DNA of 7,558 bases from Pseudomonadota bacterium (GTDB lineage: Bacteria > Pseudomonadota > Alphaproteobacteria > Rickettsiales > UBA1997). The stretch covers positions 1-7,558 of the forward strand of contig RFXY01000043.1 in assembly GCA_009921385.1 (NCBI GenBank), read 5' to 3'. Positions 1 through 7,558 of the stretch are shown one piece after another (within the stretch, counting starts at the first letter, position 1; each line of letters starts with the position of its first letter). The notes under the pieces are model-generated. The model did no database searches. It was not told where the DNA came from and saw nothing but the letters and a program-made list of their open reading frames with translations. The position numbers were made by a program, and so were the translations under genes.

Positions 1-1409
1 AGTTTTGGACCATAAAAAGCACCTTCGTTAGGATTGATTTCATATTTCAAGCCTGTGGCTTCTATGGCGGTTTGTAAAGCACTTTCGGCCTTGTCCCAAA
101 CTAAGTCAGAGCCTGCTCTAATTTCGGGTCGAGTAGAAAATTTTACTAAAATTTCGTGAAAACCAAAATCGGCATAAACTTCTTGTAATAAATTGCAAAA
201 AGCAATAGTTTCGTTGTTAATTTGATGTTCTTCGCAAAAAATATGGGCATCATCTTGAGTGAACGAACGAACTCGCATAATGCCGTGCAGAGAACCAGAG
301 GGTTCGTTGCGATGACAACAGCCGAATTCGGCCATTCTTAAAGGTAGTTGTCGGTAAGATTTTAATTCTTGATTAAAAATTTGCACATGACCTGGGCAAT
401 TCATTGGTTTGACAGCAAGCAAGCGATTTTCACTTTCGGCAATAAACATATTTTCTTTGAATTTGCTCCAATGGCCAGATTTTTCCCATAAGTTTTTATC
501 AATTAACTGCGGAGTTTTTACTTCTATGTAGCCATTTTGCTGAATTTTTTGCCTGATATAATTTTCGATTTCGCGATAAATTATGTAGCCTTTATGATGC
601 CAAAAAACCGAGCCTGTGGCTTCTTCTTGCATATGAAACCAACCTAATTGCTTGCCGATTTTTCGGTGATCTCTTTTTTCTGCTTCTTCTAATAAATGTA
701 AATAATCGCTTAATTCTTGGGCATTAGACCAAGCTGTGCCATAAATTCTTTGCAACATTGGTTTGGTGGAATCTCCCCTCCAATAAGCGCCAGCAAGTTT
801 GGTGAGTTTAAAATGCTTTAAATAGCCCAAAGATGGGGCATGAGGCCCTTTGCATAGATCGGTGAAGTTGCCGTGGCTATATAGGGTGATTGTTTCGCTT
901 TCGGGAATAGATTGAACAATTTCTGCCTTATAAAGTTCGTTAATGTTTGTAAAAAATTCGATTGCTTGTTTTGCAGAAAATATGTGTAGTGTGGTTAGCT
1001 CTTTTCTTTTGGCAATTTCGTGCATTTTTTGTTCAATAACTGCCAAGTCTTGCATATGAAAAGGTTGCGGTTTGGCAAAATCATAATAAAAGCCATTTTC
1101 AATGACAGGGCCGATAGTTACAGAAACTTCTGGAAATAATTCTTTTACCGCACAAGCCAGTAAATGAGCGGCGTCGTGCCTGATGATTTCGAGGGCTAAA
1201 TTGCCCGATTTGCTGGTGATAATTTCTATTTTAGCATCTTGAGTAATTGACAATGCCAAATCAGATAAAACATCGTTAATTTTAATTGCTAAACTATCTT
1301 TTGCTAAAGAGCTAGAGATTGATTTAGCAACTTCTATGCCTGTGATGTTTTTGGCAAAATGACGAACATTGCCATCGGGTAAAGTAAGAGATATTTGATT
1401 TACAGACAT
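1..1409 (-). CDS. thrS: Threonine--tRNA ligase (ThrRS), N-terminal 469 residues, 3' part missing
   Basis: Cytoplasmic class II synthetase that charges tRNA-Thr with threonine and edits mischarged Ser-tRNA-Thr. Translating the minus strand from the ATG at 1409-1407 gives an open frame to the window edge. An in-frame TAA at 1427-1425 and no other ATG between fix this start; no clear Shine-Dalgarno precedes it. Domains in order: TGS-like N-terminus (about 1-65); editing domain with H78, H82, C186 and H190, matching E. coli H73/H77/C182/H186; catalytic core with KPMNCPGH, whose C338 is a zinc ligand, motif 2 ([12 protein letters not shown]) and FTQDDAHIF with the second zinc ligand H389. The third zinc ligand, motif 3 and the anticodon-binding domain lie beyond the left edge; the family is usually about 640 residues. 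Both editing and synthetic sites look intact. It is downstream of the hydrolase on the same strand, separated by 93 bp. Confidence 0.97.
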   Translation of the reverse strand, partial: MSVNQISLTLPDGNVRHFAKNITGIEVAKSISSSLAKDSLAIKINDVLSDLALSITQDAKIEIITSKSGNLALEIIRHDAAHLLACAVKELFPEVSVTIGPVIENGFYYDFAKPQPFHMQDLAVIEQKMHEIAKRKELTTLHIFSAKQAIEFFTNINELYKAEIVQSIPESETITLYSHGNFTDLCKGPHAPSLGYLKHFKLTKLAGAYWRGDSTKPMLQRIYGTAWSNAQELSDYLHLLEEAEKRDHRKIGKQLGWFHMQEEATGSVFWHHKGYIIYREIENYIRQKIQQNGYIEVKTPQLIDKNLWEKSGHWSKFKENMFIAESENRLLAVKPMNCPGHVQIFNQELKSYRQLPLRMAEFGCCHRNEPSGSLHGIMRVRSFTQDDAHIFCEEHQINNETIAFCNLLQEVYADFGFHEILVKFSTRPEIRAGSDLVWDKAESALQTAIEATGLKYEINPNEGAFYGPK

Positions 1410-1473
1410 AAAAAATAAACTTTGTTAGATTGATTAATTTTAAAGTTGAAATGGTATAAAACTATTTATTTAC

Positions 1474-1489
1474 AAGGTTTTGAAACCTT
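1474..1489. repeat. Short inverted repeat between the hydrolase gene and thrS
   Basis: AAGGTTT (1474-1480) and AAACCTT (1483-1489) are perfect 7-base arms around a 2-base centre. As RNA this gives a 6-bp stem with a 4-base loop. It lies 14 bp past the hydrolase stop and about 65 bp before the thrS start. On the minus strand it is followed by GTAAATAAATAG, not a U-run, so it is a poor intrinsic terminator. It may only be a weak hairpin or a binding site in the thrS leader. The rest of the 1410-1502 gap shows no convincing promoter. Confidence 0.35.
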
Positions 1490-1502
1490 ATTTCAAAAAC
1501 AT

Positions 1503-2267
1503 TTAAATATCAAAAAAAGAAAGAGGTTTTACAGGAAATGGGTTTCTTTCTGGCTTGATTTCGATGATATTTTTCTTTTTTCTCCTTCTTCTTCTGTCGC
1601 GTTTTACTTTGCGAATTTTAGCAGAATCAAGTATTAGCCTAGATTTAATATAACTGTCGACGACATTGTTAAATTCTTCTAGCTGATCTTTAAAAAAATG
1701 ATCGGCTTCTGGAATTACTTGATAAGAAATATCTGCCATATTTCGAGCAGAAAGCTTTTCAGATAAGCGGAAGCTATCTTGCTCTTTTGAAATTTCATCT
1801 TTTTCTCCTTGCACAATTAAGCCCGAAGCAGAGCAAGGAACAATAAAGTTGAAATCATATTTGTTTGCTGGTGGGGCGATTAAAACATAATTTTCGATGT
1901 CTGGCCTTCTCATAACGGTTTGCAAGGCTATCCAAGAGCCAAAAGAAAAACCGGCTAACCAAAATTCGGTTGCATCCATGTTTTGATCGTGCAACCAGTT
2001 TATGGTGGAAGTAACATCGAGTAATTCACCAATGCCATTATCAAAATCTCCTTCTGATTTGCCGACACCACGAAAATTTATTCTAAGAACAGAAAAGCCG
2101 TTATTAGTAAAGTTTCTAAAAAGATTATAAGTAACTTTATTGTTCATGGTTCCGCCATATAAAGGATGCGGATGTAAAACTAAAGCTACAGGAGCCTTTG
2201 GATTAGGGTTTTTGTGATATTTGCCCTCAATTCTGCCAGCAGGACCTTTAATGATTACTTCTGACAT
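1503..2267 (-). CDS. Alpha/beta hydrolase, COG2945-like, with a basic C-terminal tail
   Basis: Predicted cytosolic serine hydrolase of 254 residues with no signal peptide or membrane segment. The fold markers run in order: LHPHPLYGGTMNNK at 31-44 (oxyanion-hole region, typical of the COG2945 group), FRGVGKSEG at 65-73, the nucleophile elbow GFSFG at 106-110 with Ser108, GEKDE with Asp157 as likely acid, and EADHFF with His190. A complete Ser-Asp-His triad is therefore visible. The substrate is unknown; these proteins are generally annotated as hydrolases or esterases without a defined reaction. After about residue 212 the fold should be finished, yet a tail of some 40 residues continues with an Arg/Lys run at 222-232, perhaps for binding nucleic acid or membrane. 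The start at 2267 is 8 bp after the stop of the small upstream gene, which suggests cotranscription. There is no evident Shine-Dalgarno. Confidence 0.88.
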   Translation of the reverse strand: MSEVIIKGPAGRIEGKYHKNPNPKAPVALVLHPHPLYGGTMNNKVTYNLFRNFTNNGFSVLRINFRGVGKSEGDFDNGIGELLDVTSTINWLHDQNMDATEFWLAGFSFGSWIALQTVMRRPDIENYVLIAPPANKYDFNFIVPCSASGLIVQGEKDEISKEQDSFRLSEKLSARNMADISYQVIPEADHFFKDQLEEFNNVVDSYIKSRLILDSAKIRKVKRDRRRRRKKKNIIEIKPERNPFPVKPLSFFDI

Positions 2268-2275
2268 TAGCTAAA

Positions 2276-2482
2276 CTATTCGGTAATTCTTGGAATATTT
2301 TTCCAGTGCATGGGTAAGCCATTTTGATCGATAACTAATTGAGTTGTGTTGCTATATTTAGCAGACATATAATTGCCATGGCCAGCATAATTGCCTTGAT
2401 AGTAGGTTGGTTCAATTTCTTTGCCTTGGAACTTTCTTTTTTGAAGAACTTTACGATTTTTTGGATTATTCTTAGTGCCCAT
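2276..2482 (-). CDS. Small conserved-looking basic protein of unknown function, 68 residues
   Basis: I do not recognise a named family. The 68-residue product begins MGTKNNPKNRK and has a strongly basic first third (nine Lys/Arg in the first 21 residues). A Gly/Tyr-rich centre follows (YYQGNYAGHGNYMSAKYS, about 27-44), then a segment reading TTQLVIDQNGLPMHW. It has no signal peptide, no transmembrane segment and no cysteines. It is judged real because it follows an extended -10 promoter at a sensible distance (about 33-nt leader), its stop is 8 bp before the hydrolase start, no longer frame overlaps it, and its composition is protein-like. The basic head would suit an RNA or ribosome contact, but that is a guess. 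It is probably the first gene of a two-gene unit with the hydrolase. Confidence 0.72.
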   Translation of the reverse strand: MGTKNNPKNRKVLQKRKFQGKEIEPTYYQGNYAGHGNYMSAKYSNTTQLVIDQNGLPMHWKNIPRITE

Positions 2483-2505
2483 ATAAATTAGAAAATAAAA
2501 TTAAA

Positions 2506-2531
2506 TATACCATAAAAAGGTATTATACCAT
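2506..2531. repeat. Direct repeats TATACCAT and palindrome GGTATTATACC
   Basis: TATACCAT occurs at 2506-2513 and again at 2524-2531, with starts 18 bp apart. The second copy overlaps the palindrome GGTAT-T-ATACC at 2519-2529. All of it sits on the -10 and transcription start region of the minus-strand gene pair, so it could be an operator. In DNA this AT-rich, chance occurrence is possible. Confidence 0.35.
2522..2530 (-). promoter_or_regulatory. Extended -10 promoter for the 68-residue protein and hydrolase
   Basis: Read on the minus strand, these bases are TGGTATAAT: a perfect TATAAT preceded by TG-N, the extended -10 form that works with a poor -35. No good -35 hexamer lies at 16-18 bp. 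Initiation would fall near 2515, giving a leader of about 33 nt to the ATG at 2482. Its placement at the head of a minus-strand gene pair supports it. Confidence 0.55.
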
Positions 2532-2593
2532 TTCCCATATTTAAATGCATAAACAACTTTATATTTATTAATTTTAATCTTTAAATTTAAAAC

Positions 2594-2620
2594 CTTGATT
2601 TATCTAGATAAACCTACGAT
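2594..2620 (+). promoter_or_regulatory. Candidate heat-shock (sigma-32/RpoH-type) promoter for clpB
   Basis: CTTGAT at 2594-2599 and CCTACGAT at 2613-2620 are separated by 13 bp. CTTGA is the conserved part of RpoH -35 elements; the -10 starts CCTA as in alphaproteobacterial RpoH sites (CYTATNT), with mismatches after that. clpB is a classic RpoH target, which fits. Transcription would start near 2627, giving a leader of about 120 nt. As a sigma-70 promoter the site is weaker, since GATTTT at 17 bp is a poor -10. Confidence 0.42.
2599..2612. repeat. Perfect 14-bp palindrome in the clpB promoter spacer
   Basis: TTTATCTAGATAAA is fully self-complementary and fills exactly the spacer between the proposed -35 and -10 boxes. 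A further 9-bp inverted repeat (AATTTAAAA at 2584-2592, TTTTAAATT at 2620-2628) flanks it almost concentrically. A repressor site is one reading; AT-rich chance symmetry is the other. Confidence 0.45.
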
Positions 2621-2746
2621 TTTAAATTAAATTTAAAATTAAAAATAATCTCGTTCTTTATGCCTTTAAATATGATAAATGGTATTAGTGTCTGCTTATT
2701 TATAATTTTTAAAACAACCTTTAAAACAATCTTAATTTACATTTAT

Positions 2747-5338
2747 ATGAATCAAGAAAAATTTACCGACAAAGCTCAGCAAATGCTTGTCGATGCTCAA
2801 AAGATTGCTCTTAATTTTTCTCATCAAAAAATTTCGGTCGAACATCTTTTGCAAGCAATGTTGCAAGACGAAGATCGGCTGGTAGAAAAAATCATTGCTT
2901 TGTGCGATGGCAATATCAAAATGTTGCAACTAGAACTTGTTGATTTGTTAAAAAATATTTCGCAAGTAAGCGGGCAAAATGTCGCTCCTGGTCTGGCTGT
3001 TGAGCTGGCGAGAGTTTTGGCTTTGTGCGAAAAAATTGCCAATCAATATCAAGATCAATTTGTGTCGGTAGAAATTTTGTTGCAAGCCATGGCAGAAGAT
3101 GCCAACAACAATGTTGGCAAAGCTTTGAAAAATGCCGGAATTAGCCTTGTTGCTCTCAAAGAGGCGATTAAAAAAATGAGAAATGGCAAAAAGGTCGATT
3201 CTGCCTCTGCCGAAAGCACTTATCGTTCTCTTGAAAAATTTGCTCAAAATCTCACTTTACAAGCCAAAGAGGGAAAAATTGATCCTGTAATTGGTCGAGA
3301 CGATGAAATCAGAAGGGCAATGCAGGTTTTGTCGAGAAGAACCAAAAATAATCCGGTGTTAATTGGGCATGCAGGGGTTGGCAAAACCGCCATTGTTGAG
3401 GGCTTGGCGAGCAGAATTGTCAACGGCGATGTGCCGGATAGTTTAAAAAATAAAAAAATTATGGCTCTTGATATGGGGGCATTAATTGCCGGAGCCAAGT
3501 TTCGCGGTGAATTTGAAGAGCGATTAAAAGCGGTGCTAAACGAAGTTGAAAATAGCGAAGAAATTATTTTGTTTATCGATGAATTGCATTTGTTGATTGG
3601 GGCTGGCAAAACCGATGGGGCGATGGATGCTTCGAACTTGCTAAAACCAGCTTTGGCAAGGGGTTCTTTGCATTGCATTGGGGCGACCACTCTTGACGAA
3701 TATCGCAAATACATTGAAAAAGATCCTGCTTTAGCCAGAAGATTTCAGGCGGTCTACACCAAAGAGCCTTCGGTTGCCGAAACTATTTCGATACTTCGGG
3801 GTATTAAAGAAAAATACGAAGTGCATCATGCTATCAAAATTAAAGACTCGGCATTGGTGGCGGCCGCGGTGATGTCGGATCGCTACATTACCGATCGCTT
3901 TTTGCCAGACAAAGCAATAGATTTAATCGATGAAGCGGCTAGTGCTTTGAAAATTGAGGTTGATTCTAAGCCCAAAAACTTAGACGAGTTGGATCGTAAA
4001 ATTATTCAGTTAAAAATAGAATTATCGGCACTAAAAAAAGAAGAAGATGCTTTATCGCAAGAAAAAGTTGCCAAAATTTGTGCAGAGCTTGTTGAGTTAG
4101 AAAAAAAATCAAGCGAAATCGGCTCGTTGTGGCAAATAGAAAAGGCGAAAAGAAATAAAATAAATCAATTGAAAAGCGAAATAAATCAAGCCAAATTTGA
4201 GCTAGAAAAAGCACAGCGAGAAGGCGATTTAGCTAAGGCTGCAGAAGTTAGTTATGGCAAAATTCCTGCTTTGCAAAAAGAATTGCAAGCCATTGAGAGC
4301 AGTGCCGAAAATCAGATGCTAAAAGAGGCGATTAACGAAGACGATGTGGCAAGTGTGGTGGCTAAAATTACAGGTATTCCGCTAGAAAAAATTTTGGCTA
4401 GCGAACAAACAAAATTGCTAGATTTAGAAAAAACCCTTGCTATGCGAGTGATTGGTCAAGAAACCGCTCTTTCAGCAATTGCCAATGCGGTTCGTCGTTC
4501 AAGGGCGGGTTTGCAAGATGGGCAAAAACCGATAGGTTCGTTTTTGTTTTTAGGGGCAAGTGGAGTTGGTAAAACCGAAGTTGCCAAGGCTTTGGCAGAG
4601 TTTTTATTTGATGATGAATCGGCAATTTTAAGAATAGATATGAGTGAATTTATGGAAAAGCATGCGGTTGCCAGGCTAATTGGTGCTCCTCCGGGATATG
4701 TTGGTTTTGAGCAGGGCGGAATTCTTACCGAAGCAGTAAGAAGAAGGCCTTATCAGGTGATTTTATTTGATGAAATTGAAAAAGCTCACAGCGATATTTT
4801 TAATTTACTGTTGCAGGTTTTAGATGACGGCAGGTTGTCTGATTCTTTGGGAAATGTGGTGAATTTTAGCAACACGATTATTATTCTTACTTCTAATTTA
4901 GGTTCTCATTTTTTAAACAATATCAAGCCAGAAGATGCTAATTATGGCACCGAAAAAGAGTTGGCTTGTCAGCAAATTATGGGCAGTGTCAAGCAACATT
5001 TTCGCCCAGAATTTTTAAATAGATTAGATGAAATTGTTATTTTTAATCAATTATCGGCAAATAATTTAACACAAATCGTGGAAAATCAAATTGCTAAACT
5101 CAATAATCGTCTACAAAATCATCATTTACACATTATTTTAACAGCAGAAGCAAAATTATTTTTGGTGCAAAAAGGATACGATTTGCAATATGGTGCCCGA
5201 CCTTTAAAAAGGCTGATGCAAAGCCAAATTGAAAATTTATTAGCCAACGAAATTTTGGCAGGAAAAATTAGCAAAGAAGCTACGATTTTAGTGGATCTAA
5301 ACCAGCAAAGCAATAGTTTGATGATTAAGGTGCAATAA
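2747..5338 (+). CDS. clpB: ATP-dependent protein disaggregase ClpB (Hsp100), 863 residues
   Basis: Cytoplasmic hexameric AAA+ chaperone that threads aggregated proteins through its pore together with DnaK/DnaJ/GrpE. The order of domains is: Clp N domain (about 1-145, from [11 protein letters not shown]); first ATPase with Walker A GHAGVGKT (207-214) and Walker B IDELH (D278, E279); middle-domain coiled coil (about 410-520), which marks ClpB rather than ClpA or ClpC; second ATPase with Walker A GASGVGKT (603-610), Walker B FDEIEKAH (D675, E676) and pore motif GYVGF; and the C-terminal small domain with GARPLKR. No ClpP-docking IGF/IGL tripeptide was noticed. The length matches the family (about 857-870). 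The Met at 2747 is chosen because family proteins start there; the frame stays open up to 2660, but those 29 residues are hydrophobic and unlike ClpB. Small deviations: the first Walker A reads HA where E. coli has EP, and pore loop 1 has Phe252 for Tyr. It is divergent from the minus-strand genes and probably under heat-shock control. Confidence 0.97.
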   Translation: MNQEKFTDKAQQMLVDAQKIALNFSHQKISVEHLLQAMLQDEDRLVEKIIALCDGNIKMLQLELVDLLKNISQVSGQNVAPGLAVELARVLALCEKIANQYQDQFVSVEILLQAMAEDANNNVGKALKNAGISLVALKEAIKKMRNGKKVDSASAESTYRSLEKFAQNLTLQAKEGKIDPVIGRDDEIRRAMQVLSRRTKNNPVLIGHAGVGKTAIVEGLASRIVNGDVPDSLKNKKIMALDMGALIAGAKFRGEFEERLKAVLNEVENSEEIILFIDELHLLIGAGKTDGAMDASNLLKPALARGSLHCIGATTLDEYRKYIEKDPALARRFQAVYTKEPSVAETISILRGIKEKYEVHHAIKIKDSALVAAAVMSDRYITDRFLPDKAIDLIDEAASALKIEVDSKPKNLDELDRKIIQLKIELSALKKEEDALSQEKVAKICAELVELEKKSSEIGSLWQIEKAKRNKINQLKSEINQAKFELEKAQREGDLAKAAEVSYGKIPALQKELQAIESSAENQMLKEAINEDDVASVVAKITGIPLEKILASEQTKLLDLEKTLAMRVIGQETALSAIANAVRRSRAGLQDGQKPIGSFLFLGASGVGKTEVAKALAEFLFDDESAILRIDMSEFMEKHAVARLIGAPPGYVGFEQGGILTEAVRRRPYQVILFDEIEKAHSDIFNLLLQVLDDGRLSDSLGNVVNFSNTIIILTSNLGSHFLNNIKPEDANYGTEKELACQQIMGSVKQHFRPEFLNRLDEIVIFNQLSANNLTQIVENQIAKLNNRLQNHHLHIILTAEAKLFLVQKGYDLQYGARPLKRLMQSQIENLLANEILAGKISKEATILVDLNQQSNSLMIKVQ
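3154..3178 (+). promoter_or_regulatory. Possible internal ribosome binding site for a short ClpB form
   Basis: AAGAGG lies 11 bases upstream of the in-frame ATG for Met144, at the join of the N domain and the first ATPase. E. coli makes a truncated ClpB from an internal start near residue 149. The match stands out because the main starts in this window lack Shine-Dalgarno sequences, though the spacing is slightly long. Confidence 0.3.
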
Positions 5339-5383
5339 CAAATGCAAAATGTCGCAAAAAAAATTGTGTAAATTATTTTTTTA

Positions 5384-5401
5384 TTGGCAAAAAAATGCCA
5401 A
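5384..5401 (+). terminator. Hairpin after clpB, weak terminator candidate
   Basis: TTGGCA (5384-5389) and TGCCAA (5396-5401) form a 6-bp stem over a loop of six A, 45 bp past the clpB stop. No U-run follows (the next bases are CCAAGCATTG), and the T-run lies before the stem. It is not a standard intrinsic terminator, so some clpB transcripts may run on into the 23S gene. Confidence 0.3.
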
Positions 5402-5433
5402 CCAAGCATTGATTTTACTGTATCTAAAAAAAG

Positions 5434-5485
5434 TTTAAATTTTTTTATAAAACTTGTTGACATTTGAAAAAACATCAATCATAAT
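5434..5485 (+). promoter_or_regulatory. Strong housekeeping promoter with UP-like element for 23S rRNA
   Basis: A perfect TTGACA (5457-5462), a 17-bp spacer and CATAAT (5480-5485, five of six) make this the best sigma-70-type promoter in the window. Just upstream, AAATTTTTTTATAAAAC (5437-5453) resembles the UP-element consensus of an A-tract, T-tract and A-tract, and it sits where the RNA polymerase alpha subunit would bind. A perfect 8-bp inverted repeat of A and T tracts (5425-5432 and 5440-5447) overlaps it. Initiation should fall near 5492. This is the architecture of a ribosomal RNA promoter, here serving a 23S gene without 16S in front. Confidence 0.75.
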
Positions 5486-5512
5486 ATTGCTCCTACAAAC
5501 GGGTTTTGAAAA

Positions 5513-5541
5513 AAAACTTTGTGAAGTAGAAAAAAAGTTTT
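5513..5541 (+). repeat. Leader inverted repeat that competes with the next hairpin
   Basis: AAAACTTT (5513-5520) can pair with AAAGTTTT (5534-5541) over a 13-base loop. The right arm shares 5537-5541 with the next stem, so the two cannot form together. The stem is weak and the sequence simple, so chance is a fair explanation. Confidence 0.3.
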
Positions 5542-5564
5542 AGCACGATTTAAATAGCTAAAAC
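5537..5564 (+). repeat. Leader hairpin 1, with possible pseudoknot to 5590-5594
   Basis: GTTTTAGC (5537-5544) pairs perfectly with GCTAAAAC (5557-5564) over a 12-base loop. The loop bases ACGAT (5545-5549) are complementary to ATCGT at 5590-5594, just past hairpin 2, which would give a pseudoknot-like fold enclosing hairpin 2. Confidence 0.5.
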
Positions 5565-5565
5565 A

Positions 5566-5585
5566 TCTAGCAGTTAAATGCTAGA
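5566..5585 (+). repeat. Leader hairpin 2
   Basis: TCTAGCA (5566-5572) pairs perfectly with TGCTAGA (5579-5585) over the loop GTTAAA. It starts two bases after hairpin 1, so the two could stack coaxially. Confidence 0.5.
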
Positions 5586-5621
5586 AGACATCGTGAATAA
5601 TTTGATATTAGAAAGAATACC

Positions 5622-5654
5622 GCATTTTAATTAAAGCAATTTAATTCAAAATGT
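5622..5654 (+). repeat. Leader hairpin 3, long stem with GCAA tetraloop
   Basis: The left arm 5622-5635 pairs with 5640-5654 through 13 Watson-Crick pairs and one terminal G-U, with a single bulged C at 5647. The loop is GCAA (5636-5639), a stable GNRA type. The stem is mostly A-U but long, and the loop class supports a real RNA structure. Confidence 0.55.
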
Positions 5655-5666
5655 ATAATTCAAAAT
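5642..5666 (+). repeat. Tandem 11-bp direct repeat
   Basis: TAATTCAAAAT occurs at 5642-5652 and 5656-5666, with starts 14 bp apart. The first copy forms the descending arm of hairpin 3, so the second could compete for the same left arm. Confidence 0.45.
5654..5659 (+). promoter_or_regulatory. Possible second -10 (TATAAT) for the 23S gene
   Basis: A perfect TATAAT lies about 90 bp before the mature 23S end. The -35 position at 17 bp reads TTAAAG (5631-5636), only a three-of-six match. It could be a second promoter or chance in AT-rich leader DNA. Confidence 0.25.
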
Positions 5667-5709
5667 CTCAAGAAAAACCTTAATTTCTTTTACTCAAACA
5701 CAAGAAACA

Positions 5710-5735
5710 CAGAATTGATTTGCAAATTAATTCTG
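5710..5735 (+). repeat. Leader hairpin 4, near-perfect palindrome just before mature 23S
   Basis: Bases 5710-5720 pair with 5725-5735: eleven pairs including one G-U (5717 with 5728), loop TGCA. The stem ends about 15 bases before the estimated 5' end of mature 23S rRNA. Its place and length suit a double-strand processing signal of the RNase III kind; no U-run follows, so it is not a terminator. Confidence 0.6.
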
Positions 5736-5749
5736 CACATAGATTTGGA

Positions 5750-7558
<1,809 letters not shown>

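Larger units (their letters stand above)
5339..5749 (+). other. Gene-free region: end of clpB, 23S promoter and transcribed leader
   Basis: No protein gene, tRNA or 16S sequence is visible in these 411 bases. The first ~85 hold a hairpin after clpB and A/T tracts. A near-consensus promoter follows at 5457-5485, then a leader of about 250 nt with several predicted hairpins before the mature 23S 5' end. The leader is AT-rich. A boxA-like TGCTCCTACAAA at 5488-5499 overlaps the expected start site, so it is not a convincing antitermination element. Confidence 0.7.

Noticed and set aside
1446..1637. 63-residue plus-strand open frame
   Set aside because: Mostly antisense to the basic tail of the hydrolase; low-complexity Lys/Phe-rich composition with no start signal.
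2660..2746. Upstream ATG extending clpB by 29 residues
   Set aside because: The extension is hydrophobic, AT-driven and unlike any ClpB N-terminus, and the family start [10 protein letters not shown] falls at 2747.
3365..3388. HA for EP in the first ClpB Walker A as a sign of loss of function
   Set aside because: The glycines, Lys213 and Thr214 of GxxGxGKT are kept, so nucleotide binding should be intact.
2732..4625. Several minus-strand open frames of 61-156 residues inside clpB
   Set aside because: They mirror the clpB coding frame and show no protein-family features, start signals or operon logic.
5122..5478. 118-residue minus-strand open frame over the clpB end and the 23S promoter
   Set aside because: Its composition is AT-driven, it overlaps the conserved C-terminal clpB sequence and the best promoter in the window, and it has no recognisable domain.
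5488..5499. boxA antitermination element (TGCTCCTACAAA)
   Set aside because: It resembles the consensus but overlaps the predicted transcription start, so most of it may not be in the RNA.
5339..5749. tRNA, 5S or a CRISPR array in the gene-free region
   Set aside because: There is no T-loop GTTCRANNC signal, no cloverleaf and no regularly spaced repeats longer than 11 bp.

Overview
The window holds conserved housekeeping genes from an AT-rich bacterium. Three genes lie on the minus strand: the first 469 residues of threonyl-tRNA synthetase, an alpha/beta hydrolase and a 68-residue small protein. A divergent plus-strand half carries clpB and then the first ~1.8 kb of a 23S rRNA gene, cut by the window end. 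The best lineage guess is an alphaproteobacterium of the Rickettsiales type. The reasons are the very AT-rich intergenic DNA, the alphaproteobacterial-looking 23S sequence, genes that mostly lack clear Shine-Dalgarno sequences, and above all a 23S gene with no 16S or tRNA directly upstream. Unlinked 16S and 23S genes are well known in Rickettsia, Wolbachia, Ehrlichia and Anaplasma, but also in unrelated taxa, so this is an inference.

Layout. 1-1409 (-): thrS, running off the left edge. 1410-1502: 93-bp gap with one short inverted repeat. 1503-2267 (-): hydrolase with an unusual Arg/Lys-rich tail. 2276-2482 (-): small protein, 8 bp upstream of the hydrolase and probably cotranscribed with it. 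2483-2746: divergent promoter region with a minus-strand extended -10 and a heat-shock-like plus-strand promoter that has a 14-bp palindrome in its spacer. 2747-5338 (+): clpB, full length. 5339-5749: 411 bp without a gene, holding a near-consensus promoter with an UP-like element and a leader rich in predicted hairpins. 5750-7558 (+): 23S rRNA from its 5' end to the equivalent of E. coli position ~1922 (helix 69).

Functionally the window covers translation (ThrRS, 23S rRNA) and protein quality control (ClpB, working with DnaK). I see no mobile element, CRISPR array, phage gene, toxin-antitoxin pair or defence locus. The parts worth a second look are regulatory and RNA-level: the stand-alone 23S promoter and its folded leader, the clpB promoter palindrome, the reduced domain III of the 23S rRNA, and the basic tail of the hydrolase. 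E. coli comparisons were made from memory, not by alignment software.
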